Assembly: GCA_017881765.1 (NCBI GenBank)
Contig: JADGQN010000070.1
Location: forward strand, 1 to 14,670
DNA from: Syntrophobacterales bacterium
GTDB lineage: Bacteria > Desulfobacterota > Syntrophorhabdia > Syntrophorhabdales > WCHB1-27
Length of the DNA stretch: 14,670 nucleotides
Direction: 5' to 3'
Position numbers and translations under genes: made by a program. Of this stretch, positions 1-7,102 are shown piece after piece (the stretch's first letter is position 1; every line of letters starts with the position of its first letter). The notes below the pieces were generated by a model that saw only the letters and a list, made by a program, of their open reading frames with translations, did no database searches and was not told where the DNA came from.

Positions 1-98
1 TCGCCTACGGCGGCACCAGCAACCCCGACCATTCCCAAATCAAGGATCTCGGGCTGCGCGAGATCTCCCATGGCGAGGACGCGGGCGAATACTGTCAA
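1..98 (-). CDS. partial ORF, start of a gene translationally coupled to the ABC ATPase
   Basis: A reading frame opens with TTG at 98-96, overlapping the stop of the upstream ATPase gene in the sequence TTGA, and stays open to the window edge (about 32 codons). A perfect AGGAGG ribosome site lies 8 bases upstream, inside the last codons of the ATPase. The visible N-terminus is TVFARVLAMGDLAQPEI followed by a small-residue, glycine-alanine-rich stretch that could enter a membrane. The other two minus-strand frames meet stops within the same stretch. By position one would expect the permease, or permease-binding-protein partner, of the ATPase, but the few residues seen do not match a permease family that I recognise. 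The coupling is well supported; the function is only inferred from context. Confidence 0.4.
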   Translation of the reverse strand, partial: MTVFARVLAMGDLAQPEILDLGMVGVAGAAVG

Positions 99-877
99 GA
101 TATGTCCCTCCTTAGCCCATTCAGGGGACTGCGCTGTGCGTTGATAAAGTGGGTGACGAAGGGATCCGCCGGTGTTCGGAAGAACTCGTCAAGTCTACCT
201 CTCTGCACGATCTGCCCGTCGCGGAGCAGGACTATCAGGTCGCCGAAGAAGGCGGCCTCGCCCATGTCGTGGGTGACGAGTATGACTGTTTTTTTCAATG
301 ACTGAAAAATCAGCTTCAAATCGGTCTGCAAATCCGCGCGGATCATGGGGTCAAGCGCACCGAGCGGCTCATCCAGAAGGAGCACGTCAGGATCGAGCAT
401 CAGGGCGCGCATCAGACTTACCCGCTGTCTCTGGCCTCCCGAGATCTGCGCGGGGAAACGGCTGAGCCCGTCGATGGGAAAGCGCGCAATCTCGGCAAGC
501 TCGTGGAGTCTTTTCCCGATCCGTGCAGTATCCCATTTCAAATGACGCGTCATCAGCGTCACATTATCGCTTGCGGTGAGATGTGGGAATAATCCGCCTT
601 CCTGAATCACATAGCCCATCTTCTGCCGCAGCGAGAGAACCACATCCGGCAAAACTTCGTTTCCCTCGAAATAGACGTGGCCGCCGTCAGGCCTGATGAG
701 ACCCATGACAAGGCGGAGTAGCGTAGACTTACCGCAGCCGCTGGGGCCGATCAAAACCGTCGTCTTCCCGGCAGCAACCTGTAAGCTGATTGAGTTTACA
801 GCTTGAACTTTCCCATAGGTTTTCGCACAATCGCGGAATTCAATGACTGGATGCACAGAGAGATTTACGTCGGTCAT
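95..877 (-). CDS. ABC transporter ATP-binding protein, osmoprotectant/betaine (OpuCA/ProV) type
   Basis: This is a 260-residue ATPase subunit of an ABC transporter, expected at the inner face of the cytoplasmic membrane. All nucleotide-binding motifs are present: Walker A GPSGCGKST at 44-52, Q-loop glutamine 92 (YVIQEGGLFPHLT), signature ISGGQ at 145-149, Walker B VLLLDEP at 165-171 with D-loop GALD, and H-loop histidine 203 (VTHDM). The Q-loop and D-loop wording resembles the quaternary-amine branch (ProV, OpuCA, OpuBA). The protein ends at 260 residues, so the C-terminal CBS pair of many family members is absent. It starts 63 bases after the stop of the molybdopterin-desulfurase fusion on the same strand and probably belongs to that operon. 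Ergothioneine and hercynine are betaines, and the known ergothioneine importer EgtUV belongs to the same transporter family, so a role in moving the pathway product or intermediate is a reasonable inference but not shown. The ribosome site before the ATG is weak (GGGG, 9 bases away). Confidence 0.9.
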   Translation of the reverse strand: MTDVNLSVHPVIEFRDCAKTYGKVQAVNSISLQVAAGKTTVLIGPSGCGKSTLLRLVMGLIRPDGGHVYFEGNEVLPDVVLSLRQKMGYVIQEGGLFPHLTASDNVTLMTRHLKWDTARIGKRLHELAEIARFPIDGLSRFPAQISGGQRQRVSLMRALMLDPDVLLLDEPLGALDPMIRADLQTDLKLIFQSLKKTVILVTHDMGEAAFFGDLIVLLRDGQIVQRGRLDEFFRTPADPFVTHFINAQRSPLNGLRRDIS

Positions 878-940
878 GGCGCCGGCCCCAAGTAGGGAGT
901 ATCAATAGCTCTTACTGACTCCTGTCGGGATGATACCACG

Positions 941-3900
941 TTAGCGACAAGATACAAAACGGACGTTGTTGACGGAAGTATTGATCACTTCTCCTAACCG
1001 CTGTAAAGTCTTTTCTATATGCTCGTCGGTATTCTCAATGCCTAAGGAGAATCTGAGGGCACAGTGTGCTTCCTCTTCGGAGAGCCCCATGGCCAACAGG
1101 ACATGAGACGGCTCGGGAGAGCCCGATTTGCAGGCCGAACCGGAGGAGAAGAAAATCCCCTGGGCGTCGAGCGCAAGGACCAACGACTCGCCACGTATGC
1201 CGGGAAGAGTGACATTGAGCGTGTTGGGCAATCTCTTTTCCGGATGACCGTTGAGCATGACATTGGGCGCTATACGCAGTATGCCCTCGTAGAGCCTGTC
1301 CCGCATGCGTCGAAGCCTGTCCTGCATCTCGTCCAGGCGATGAGCGGCTAACCCGGCTGCCCGTCCCGTCCCTACTATGCCCAGCGTATTTTCCGTTCCT
1401 CCGCGCAAGCCGCCCTCCTGCTTTCCTCCATGGATGAGCGGGCCTATTTCCACTCCTTTGCGCACATAGACCGCACCGGTACCTTTTGGCCCGTGAAACT
1501 TGTGGCCGGAGAGCGTGAGGAAATCAACACCCCAGGCCTGCACATCAACGGGTATTTTGCCGACCGCCTGAACCGCATCCGTGTGAAACAGCACGCCTTT
1601 ATCTCTGGCAATCCGGGCCAGCTCTTCGATAGGCTGAAGCGAGCCGGTTTCATTATTGGCCGCCACTATGCTCACGAGGCAGGTCTTCTCACAAAGGGCC
1701 GCAGCCAGCTGTTCCGCACTGACGATCCCGTTTCTGTCAACCGGAAGATAGGTTACTCTGAATCCCTGTCCTTCCAGCCACTGGCATGTATTGATCACGG
1801 ATGGATGTTCGACGGAGGTTGTGATTATATGGTTCTTAGAGTTCGCATGAGAGAAGGCCACGCCTTTAATCACGAAGTTATTCCCTTCGGAACCGCCGCT
1901 GTTGAATATCAGGCGGCGCGGGGTGCAGTTGATCAGGAGAGCGAGGCTCTTGCGCGCTGCTTCGATCGCGTCATGGGATTCTTTTCCCGCGCTATGAATG
2001 CTCGACGGATTGCCGTAGCAGCTTGCGAATTCCGCCATCGCATGCTTCACGTCGGCGTCCAGGGCCGTGGTTGCGTTATTGTCGAGGTATATGCGGCTCG
2101 GGGCTATCTCTTTCTCTACCTTGTTGTCGAGCGCATACTCGCCGGAACTGGCGATGTGCCTGGCCTCGGAATGCGCGATTTTTGTGACGTCGCAGAGCAA
2201 TGCTTTGTATGCGGGGAATCCGGAAATGGGATCGTAATTATTCAGGTCCGTCAGCTCATTTACGCAGGCGTCCCGCCAATCAGTGGAACCCAAGGCTCCA
2301 CCTCCCGCCCCGCTCGCCTCTATGGCGCCTTCGGCGATATCATCGGTGACAACGACATACATCGCAACCTGTCCGCGCAATGTTTTTATCATGACCTTGT
2401 CGCCGCTGCTGATCCCGCGCCTCGCGGCATCCACCACATTCATCATCACCGTTGGAGCCGGACGCTCTTTTGCCAGGGCCGGAACGCTGTGATGCAGCGT
2501 GTGCAGATCGACGTTGTGGCGCGCTCCGGAATTAAAGACGAGGGGAAATCGCTGCGCCAGCTCTGGCTTTGAGGCCGGACTTTCCCTCGGTTCAATATAA
2601 CGGGGAAGCGGGTCGTAGCCGTATTCTTCCAGCACGGATGAGGCTATTTCGAATTTGCCCGACGGGGTCTCGAACCCCGGCTTCCCATCTTCCCGCAAGG
2701 AACCCTTTTCCCACTTCTTGTACTGCATCATTACCTGAGGGGCCTGCACCATCCCGCCTGCATCCCGTACATCCTTCTGGGTAAAGCCGGAACCGGAAAG
2801 CACGTATGAAAGCAGCTCTTTTTCGGTCTGCGGATAGAGGTGGCCGTAGCCGAGCCGCCGGGTGAGCTCCGCCAGGATAAAAAAGTCATAGCGGGCTTCA
2901 CCGACCGGTTCAATCATTCTCTCGCGCACCTTGAAGATCGAATCGTACACCATGTATGACTCCACTTCGTAGTAGGTGGCCGCGGGAAGAACAATATCGG
3001 CGTATGCCATGTCCGCCGTCCATTGACGATCGACGCAGACAAGGAAATCGAGTCCGTTGAGGGTCTTTCTCCAGATGCTCGATTGCGGCCAGGAGGTAAT
3101 GATCGAAGCTCCGAGGCTTATCAGCATCCTGATGTGATAGGGATCCTTCTCCAGGACGGCTTTGGGAAGGGCTATGGCGTGAAATTCCCCCCGGTATTTG
3201 GTGTAGAGAGGAAAGTCATTGTGGCCGGCCGCTTTGTGAACCTGCGGATTCGATACCAACCCTGCCCGGTTGATCGGGAATTTATTTTGTTTCATCTTGA
3301 AGCACTGACCGCCGGGGACATCCAATTGGCCCGCCAACGCCCACAACGTCAGTATGGCCCGGATGGTCTGCACGCCGTTACCGTTGTATTCCAGACCGCT
3401 GTACATTACGGGCGCTACGCCATCGGTCCTGGCCATGGTCGTCGCAAGAGATCGCACTGTTTCAGCCGGAACTCCCGTGATGCTTTCCACGTATTCCGGC
3501 CTGAAGTGCTGCACGTATTCATTAAACTCATCAAAACCCGTGACCCAGTTCTTTACGAATCGTTCGTCGTACAGCTCTTCTTCGATCAGCACGTTGCACA
3601 TGCCCAGCGCCAGGGCGCCGTCCGTACCGGGCCTGATGGGGATCCACTCGGCGTTCGCGTATTTCGCCATCGAGGTCTTCCGGGGATCGATCACGACAAT
3701 TCTGGCGCCGCGTTTATGCGCCGCCTGAATTCTCAGGAAATCATCGGGCGGGCAGTGAGCGGCCGGATTCTTTCCCCAGACCACGATGAGCCCGGCGTTC
3801 TCGATATCGGAGAACATATCGATGTACATGCTTCCCATCGTCACGTGAGGCGCAATCATCGCGAACGCGACGTAGCAGAGCGCTCCCACCCCCAGGGTGT

Positions 3901-4327
3901 TTGGCGAGCCGAAGGGAAAGAGCACGCTGGAGGCTGATGAAACAGCCACCCCGGCAGGTTGATACACGTCACACAGGGCGCGGTCGAAGCTTCCGCTTCC
4001 GGTATAGATCGCGGCTGCTTCGGGACCGGATTCGGCTTTCACCTGGTTAAGCTTCGTTACGATTTCATCGTAGGCCTCATCCCACGAAATCCTTTTGAAT
4101 CCGTAACTCCCTTTCGGCCCATTCCTCCGCATTGGATATAAAATTCTGTCTTTGGAATAGATGATTTCGGGTGAATGTTCGCCAACCCTGCAGATCATGC
4201 CAAAGGGAGAAGCACCATCAGCCCGGACTGCGGCTATGCGGCCTTCCTGATCGTAAGAAACGACGACGCCGCATCCTGCCGAGCAGATGCCGCACATGCC
4301 GGACTTTTCATTTGGCTGGAGATTCAT
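941..4327 (-). CDS. molybdopterin oxidoreductase - cysteine desulfurase fusion, probable metallopterin-dependent ergothioneine synthase
   Basis: One uninterrupted 1128-residue protein carries two normally separate enzymes. Residues 1 to about 717 form a DMSO-reductase-family catalytic subunit: a [4Fe-4S] site at Cys12, Cys15, Cys19 and Cys46, the motif SPNTLGVGALCYV around 141-153 where Cys151 is the likely metal-ligand position, and a C-terminal molybdopterin-dinucleotide-binding domain from about 600 (NSGARH; DPISGFPAYK near the end). A linker of about 26 residues leads to a full NifS/IscS-type cysteine desulfurase at about 744-1128: LDNNATT opening, His841 (VEHPS), PLP lysine 943 (SGHKFHG), catalytic Cys1066 in SGSACKSGSPEPSH, and the closing RFSLG. 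No active-site residue looks lost. The gene follows egtD on the same strand. From memory, this architecture matches MES of Caldithrix abyssi, which forms the C-S bond of ergothioneine on hercynine without oxygen, using cysteine sulfur. A good ribosome site (AGGAG, 7 bases) supports the start. The fusion is seen directly; the ergothioneine role is inferred from family and neighbour. A thiosulfate- or polysulfide-reductase-like role is the alternative. Confidence 0.88.
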   Translation of the reverse strand: MNLQPNEKSGMCGICSAGCGVVVSYDQEGRIAAVRADGASPFGMICRVGEHSPEIIYSKDRILYPMRRNGPKGSYGFKRISWDEAYDEIVTKLNQVKAESGPEAAAIYTGSGSFDRALCDVYQPAGVAVSSASSVLFPFGSPNTLGVGALCYVAFAMIAPHVTMGSMYIDMFSDIENAGLIVVWGKNPAAHCPPDDFLRIQAAHKRGARIVVIDPRKTSMAKYANAEWIPIRPGTDGALALGMCNVLIEEELYDERFVKNWVTGFDEFNEYVQHFRPEYVESITGVPAETVRSLATTMARTDGVAPVMYSGLEYNGNGVQTIRAILTLWALAGQLDVPGGQCFKMKQNKFPINRAGLVSNPQVHKAAGHNDFPLYTKYRGEFHAIALPKAVLEKDPYHIRMLISLGASIITSWPQSSIWRKTLNGLDFLVCVDRQWTADMAYADIVLPAATYYEVESYMVYDSIFKVRERMIEPVGEARYDFFILAELTRRLGYGHLYPQTEKELLSYVLSGSGFTQKDVRDAGGMVQAPQVMMQYKKWEKGSLREDGKPGFETPSGKFEIASSVLEEYGYDPLPRYIEPRESPASKPELAQRFPLVFNSGARHNVDLHTLHHSVPALAKERPAPTVMMNVVDAARRGISSGDKVMIKTLRGQVAMYVVVTDDIAEGAIEASGAGGGALGSTDWRDACVNELTDLNNYDPISGFPAYKALLCDVTKIAHSEARHIASSGEYALDNKVEKEIAPSRIYLDNNATTALDADVKHAMAEFASCYGNPSSIHSAGKESHDAIEAARKSLALLINCTPRRLIFNSGGSEGNNFVIKGVAFSHANSKNHIITTSVEHPSVINTCQWLEGQGFRVTYLPVDRNGIVSAEQLAAALCEKTCLVSIVAANNETGSLQPIEELARIARDKGVLFHTDAVQAVGKIPVDVQAWGVDFLTLSGHKFHGPKGTGAVYVRKGVEIGPLIHGGKQEGGLRGGTENTLGIVGTGRAAGLAAHRLDEMQDRLRRMRDRLYEGILRIAPNVMLNGHPEKRLPNTLNVTLPGIRGESLVLALDAQGIFFSSGSACKSGSPEPSHVLLAMGLSEEEAHCALRFSLGIENTDEHIEKTLQRLGEVINTSVNNVRFVSCR

Positions 4328-4396
4328 CTCCCGTCTCCTGCTACTTTACTGTTTGGATCACTACGGGTGCATTCCCCGCGCCTTGCCGCGTGTGCT

Positions 4397-4480
4397 GTTA
4401 TTCCGGCGGTAGCGAAGCATCCTGTAAGGAATGCCGGAATCCAGAAACCGGCCTGGATGCCGGATCAAGTCCGGCATGAC
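4397..4480. repeat. palindromic repeat, copy 1 (two hairpins)
   Basis: An 84-base element between egtD and the fusion gene is related to the one at 13034-13123. Hairpin 1 pairs ATTCCGGC with GCCGGAAT around a loop containing AGCGAAGCATCCTGTAAGG. Hairpin 2 is ATGCCGGA-TCAAG-TCCGGCAT. The ends are GTTA and TGAC, near-inverted. Loop sequences and the trailing TCCAGAAA are shared with copy 2, whereas the stems differ in a pair-preserving way. It looks like a dispersed REP/MITE-type element without a coding region. Confidence 0.75.
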
Positions 4481-4488
4481 GCGCTGAT

Positions 4489-4510
4489 ACCCCGCTGCTT
4501 GCGGCGGGGT
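4489..4510. terminator. GC-rich hairpin just after the egtD stop
   Basis: ACCCCGC and GCGGGGT pair across a short loop, and further inner pairs are possible. The hairpin begins three bases past the egtD stop codon on the minus strand. It has no following T-run, so it is a poor intrinsic terminator. It may instead stabilise the egtD 3' end, or partly limit read-through to the fusion gene. It could also be an outer part of the neighbouring repeat element. Confidence 0.35.
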
Positions 4511-4513
4511 CGT

Positions 4514-5533
4514 TCATTGACGGAACTCCCGTCTGGCGTATAACGCTACGGCAAAATAAGCGGCCGGGTCAGTCCACACCCCGACCGAATCGAAGCCGGC
4601 CCCGGCTGCCACTCCGTCAAACTCATCTACACTGTATTTGTAAGAGCTCTCGGTGTGGGTCCGCTCAAACTTATCGAACCGGACGCGCTCGTTGGCAATC
4701 CTGACTTCCTGCGCAGACAGGCTCTCCAGGTGCATTTCAACCCGGCCGCGTGCCTCGTCGTACCGGGCTACGTGGCGGAAGGCTTTCACATCAAAATCGG
4801 CCTTGAGCTCGCGATTGAAGCGAGCGAGCAGATTCAGGTTGAACGCGGCAGTCACACCCTCTGAGTCGTTGTAGGCCTGATGAAGTAGATTGGGATCCTT
4901 TTTCAGATCGTATCCGATCAGGAGGGCATCATCTTTGCGCAGAAGTTCGTGAAATTGCCGCAGCAGGCGACATGCGTCCGGCGGATCGAAATTGCCAATG
5001 CTGGAACCGGCATAAAATATGACACGCCTTCCGACCTCTGGTAAAAACGATTCAAGGCTATCCAAGGAGACAACGAAATCCATTCCTACGGCATGTACCG
5101 AAACGTCAGGAAAACCGCGCGCGACCCTGAGCGCCTGGCTCCGCAAATATTCCGTCGAAATGTCCACGGGAATGAAGCTGGAGACCTTTCCCGTCTCCAG
5201 TAAGAGTCTCCCCTTGTGACATGCCCCGGCGCCAAGTTCGATGACGCAGAGGTCTCGTCCGAGTCGATCCAGTATGGCATGCGCGTGTCGCTCCAGAATT
5301 GAAGTCTCAGTGCGTGTCGGGTAATACTCGGGTAATTCGCAGATCTGATCGAACAGCCGCGACCCCTCCTCATCGTAGAAATACTTGGGTGAAATCGTTT
5401 TAGGAATGGTTTTAAGCCCGGCAATTACGTCCTCTTCCATGCTTCGCGAATCTACATCGATCTGGGTCAGCGTGAAGTTCGCCCGGCTGTGAAGACCGGC
5501 CCACTGGGTTGTCTGTAATTGAATGGCTTCCAT
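4514..5533 (-). CDS. egtD: EgtD, L-histidine N-alpha-methyltransferase (hercynine synthase)
   Basis: EgtD transfers three methyl groups from S-adenosylmethionine to the alpha-amino group of histidine, producing hercynine, the betaine precursor of ergothioneine. It is a cytoplasmic enzyme. Family hallmarks in this 339-residue protein: YFYDEEGSRLFD at 51-62 followed by LPEYYPTRTE, the SAM-binding loop ELGAGACHKGRLLLE from 99, SSIGNF at 177-182, GYDLKKD at 207-213, the AYND and FNLNLLARFN segments, and HTESSYKYS near 293-301. The Glu-X-Ser there corresponds, as I recall, to Glu282 and Ser284, which help hold the substrate in the mycobacterial enzyme. Length is normal for the family. A GTG at 5551 would add six residues, but GGGGAGAGG lies 7 bases before the ATG at 5533, which makes that ATG the better start. 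It is the first gene of a minus-strand group with the molybdopterin-desulfurase fusion 186 bases downstream. No EgtB homologue is nearby. Confidence 0.95.
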   Translation of the reverse strand: MEAIQLQTTQWAGLHSRANFTLTQIDVDSRSMEEDVIAGLKTIPKTISPKYFYDEEGSRLFDQICELPEYYPTRTETSILERHAHAILDRLGRDLCVIELGAGACHKGRLLLETGKVSSFIPVDISTEYLRSQALRVARGFPDVSVHAVGMDFVVSLDSLESFLPEVGRRVIFYAGSSIGNFDPPDACRLLRQFHELLRKDDALLIGYDLKKDPNLLHQAYNDSEGVTAAFNLNLLARFNRELKADFDVKAFRHVARYDEARGRVEMHLESLSAQEVRIANERVRFDKFERTHTESSYKYSVDEFDGVAAGAGFDSVGVWTDPAAYFAVALYARREFRQ

Positions 5534-5562
5534 AGTATGACCTCTCCCCACTGTACAAAATA

Positions 5563-5574
5563 TCGCGATCGCGA
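5563..5574. promoter_or_regulatory. 12-base perfect palindrome in the egtD leader
   Basis: TCGCGATCGCGA is self-complementary over 12 bases and lies about 30 bases before the egtD start codon. It could be an operator or simply chance in GC-rich DNA. No regulator site that I know matches it. Confidence 0.25.
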
Positions 5575-5703
5575 CCCCGCGGATAATTCAGGGCAAGAAC
5601 GGCTGCGGAGCCTCTTTAAAACAATCCGCCGTATGATCATTCACCATGCCGACTGCTTCATGCTTCACGTCTATTTCTCAGATGCCTTGCCGCTTAGAAA
5701 GCT

Positions 5704-5732
5704 AATCTAAGTCGGAGAACTCAGCATGTCAA
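5704..5732 (-). promoter_or_regulatory. putative sigma70 promoter for egtD
   Basis: On the minus strand TTGACA (5732-5727), a 17-base spacer and TAGATT (5709-5704) give a perfect -35 and a 4/6 -10. Transcription would start near 5697, leaving a leader of about 165 bases before the egtD ATG. The promoter sits directly after the hairpin that ends the upstream zinc-finger gene, a sensible place for a new transcription unit. The stretch 5534-5703 otherwise contains only the short palindrome and no convincing ORF. Confidence 0.55.
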
Positions 5733-5760
5733 GCAATGGCAGAACCGAAGCAGCCATTGC
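5733..5760. terminator. hairpin downstream of the UBP zinc-finger gene
   Basis: GCAATGGC and GCCATTGC pair perfectly (8 bases) around a 12-base loop, beginning just past the stop of the zinc-finger gene on the minus strand. It lacks a proper T-run (only TTG follows), so efficiency is doubtful. Its position between that stop and the egtD promoter fits a terminator. Confidence 0.45.
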
Positions 5761-5770
5761 CTTCTCGGCT

Positions 5771-6031
5771 TCAGGCCATCGTTTCGTCTACGTAGCAGTA
5801 GCGCCAGTCTTCACCCGGCTCGGCCGGCCTGATCACTTCATGGCCGGTCTTCTGGTAATGTTTGTTGGCGTGCTTGCCGATCGATGAGTCGCAGCAGCCC
5901 ACGTGCCCGCACACGAGGCACTTACGCAGGTGCACCCACGCCTGGCCGATCTTCAGGCACTCCTCGCAGCCCTGGGTGTGTGCCTTGGGCTCGGGTACCG
6001 GAACGCTCTTCATGTGTTCACATATCGACAT
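5771..6031 (-). CDS. small UBP-type zinc-finger protein
   Basis: An 86-residue protein made almost wholly of a ZnF-UBP fold. Candidate zinc ligands are Cys4, His6, Cys22, Cys25, Cys38, Cys41, His43/Cys46, His54, His58 and His64, in the order CxH...CxxC...CxxC...HxxxH...H. The segments WVHLRKCLVCGHVGCCDSS and GHEVIRP are typical of the family, which in eukaryotes binds the ubiquitin C-terminus. Bacterial stand-alone versions exist, but I know of no established role for them. The frame extends upstream to 6208, but an AGAGGAG ribosome site 5 bases before the ATG at 6031, and the start of the zinc-ligand pattern right there, favour the short form. It is the last gene of the three-gene minus-strand group, 55 bases after the DUF5996 gene. 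Confidence 0.85.
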   Translation of the reverse strand: MSICEHMKSVPVPEPKAHTQGCEECLKIGQAWVHLRKCLVCGHVGCCDSSIGKHANKHYQKTGHEVIRPAEPGEDWRYCYVDETMA

Positions 6032-6086
6032 CGGATCTCCTCTGAGGGACTGAAGTTCTCCCTTCCGTGATGCGGGCGATCCTCCG

Positions 6087-7004
6087 CTATTTGCGCCGTG
6101 TGGGCGGAGGTTTCTTGTACGTGAACGCCTTTGCATCCCATCCGCCGAGGGTTGTCGCGACACCGTAGACACCGTCGAGGAAAGCGAGGATCGTCTGACG
6201 GGGATCACCGCTGGTGCGAACGGCCTCGTAGGGCATCACCCACTCACCCATCGCCTCGACCCACCCCGCGTGCTCGGACCCGACCGGGGCGTTCTCGCAC
6301 CCATCCGGCCGCGGGACGAGGTATCCGTAGAATGCGGGATACGGGGTGTTGTCGTCGCCGGGCCAGAAGCCGGCGTTCATGTGTTCGGCGTCGAGGTCGT
6401 AGTGCATGATGTAGCCGCGGTCGTCGGGTGCCTCTTCATGTTTTCCTGTAAACAGCAGTACTGCGAAGTCAAAGCCGCCCCACCAGAACTGCACGCCGCT
6501 GCGGCCGAAGAACCGCGAGCGGAATTCCTGGAGGACCGAGTTGATCGAGGCGAGAACCCGGCAGAAGCGCTGCGCGTCCCCGGCAACAATCGTGCAGTCG
6601 TGTCGGTTCTGTGAGAATAGTGTGGTGTCGGTAACCTCCTGGGGCTTCTCCCAGATATCGAGAACGAGGCCCAAGCCGGCGAGGGCATCCCGGAAACCAG
6701 ACCAGATGTCGGCGACGCAGCGGTCGGTACCCAGCGGCACAGTCGCTTTGCGTCCGTCACTCACGCGGATCCAGATGGCGCTGTCGTATACGTCGATGCC
6801 CATCGATACGTTGTCTGTGCCATATGGCATCGCAGCCGTGGTGAATCCCCGACCGTCGAGATAGAGACACGCGTGAAGCCACTCCGGCTGGGGTGGTGAA
6901 AGCGCCAGCCTCGCTTTGCCGATCATCTGCGCGCATAAGTGGAGCGTCTTCTTAGTGGGCATCCATGCCTCGTACGGAAGGGCCGGCCATGCGTCGTGAT
7001 TCAT
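6087..7004 (-). CDS. DUF5996 family protein
   Basis: A 305-residue soluble protein without signal peptide or membrane segments. It shows the marks of the DUF5996 family: the N-terminal WPALPYEAW, FWWGGFD at 173-179 followed by AVLLFTGK, and FWPGDD at 213-218 followed by PAFYGYLVP. No enzymatic role is known to me. Two ATG codons are adjacent at 7007 and 7004; the AGGAG site lies 2 bases before the first and 5 before the second, so the second is preferred. It lies 98 bases after the hydrolase stop, with a small 5-base-pair hairpin (7033-7048) but no clear promoter between, so co-transcription from the hydrolase promoter is likely. The gene looks more GC-rich than region 1, which might indicate transfer. 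Confidence 0.85.
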   Translation of the reverse strand: MNHDAWPALPYEAWMPTKKTLHLCAQMIGKARLALSPPQPEWLHACLYLDGRGFTTAAMPYGTDNVSMGIDVYDSAIWIRVSDGRKATVPLGTDRCVADIWSGFRDALAGLGLVLDIWEKPQEVTDTTLFSQNRHDCTIVAGDAQRFCRVLASINSVLQEFRSRFFGRSGVQFWWGGFDFAVLLFTGKHEEAPDDRGYIMHYDLDAEHMNAGFWPGDDNTPYPAFYGYLVPRPDGCENAPVGSEHAGWVEAMGEWVMPYEAVRTSGDPRQTILAFLDGVYGVATTLGGWDAKAFTYKKPPPTRRK

Positions 7005-7102
7005 CATATCTCCTTTATTACCGCTATTACCGCGGGTCCAGAAACCCGTTTCATAGCTGAACTTCTGAGTGTTGATTCCTCTGTCACCCGACGCTTGATC
7101 GT

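Noticed and set aside
1430..2572. 380-codon plus-strand ORF
   Set aside because: It lies wholly opposite the desulfurase/molybdopterin fusion, shows no recognisable motifs, and its residues look like an antisense translation of a conserved gene.
3023..3937. 304-codon plus-strand ORF
   Set aside because: Antisense to the molybdopterin domain; no domain pattern and no ribosome site of note.
4171..4543. Two overlapping plus-strand ORFs across the egtD-fusion gap
   Set aside because: They run through the palindromic repeat and the ends of two real genes; no protein features.
5534..5551. GTG start for egtD at 5551
   Set aside because: It lies within the purine-rich ribosome site that serves the ATG at 5533, and the added six residues are not typical of the family.
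6032..6208. Extended N-terminus of the UBP zinc-finger gene
   Set aside because: The extension is low-complexity, Arg/Ser-rich, overlaps the DUF5996 coding end, and a good ribosome site marks the internal ATG at 6031.
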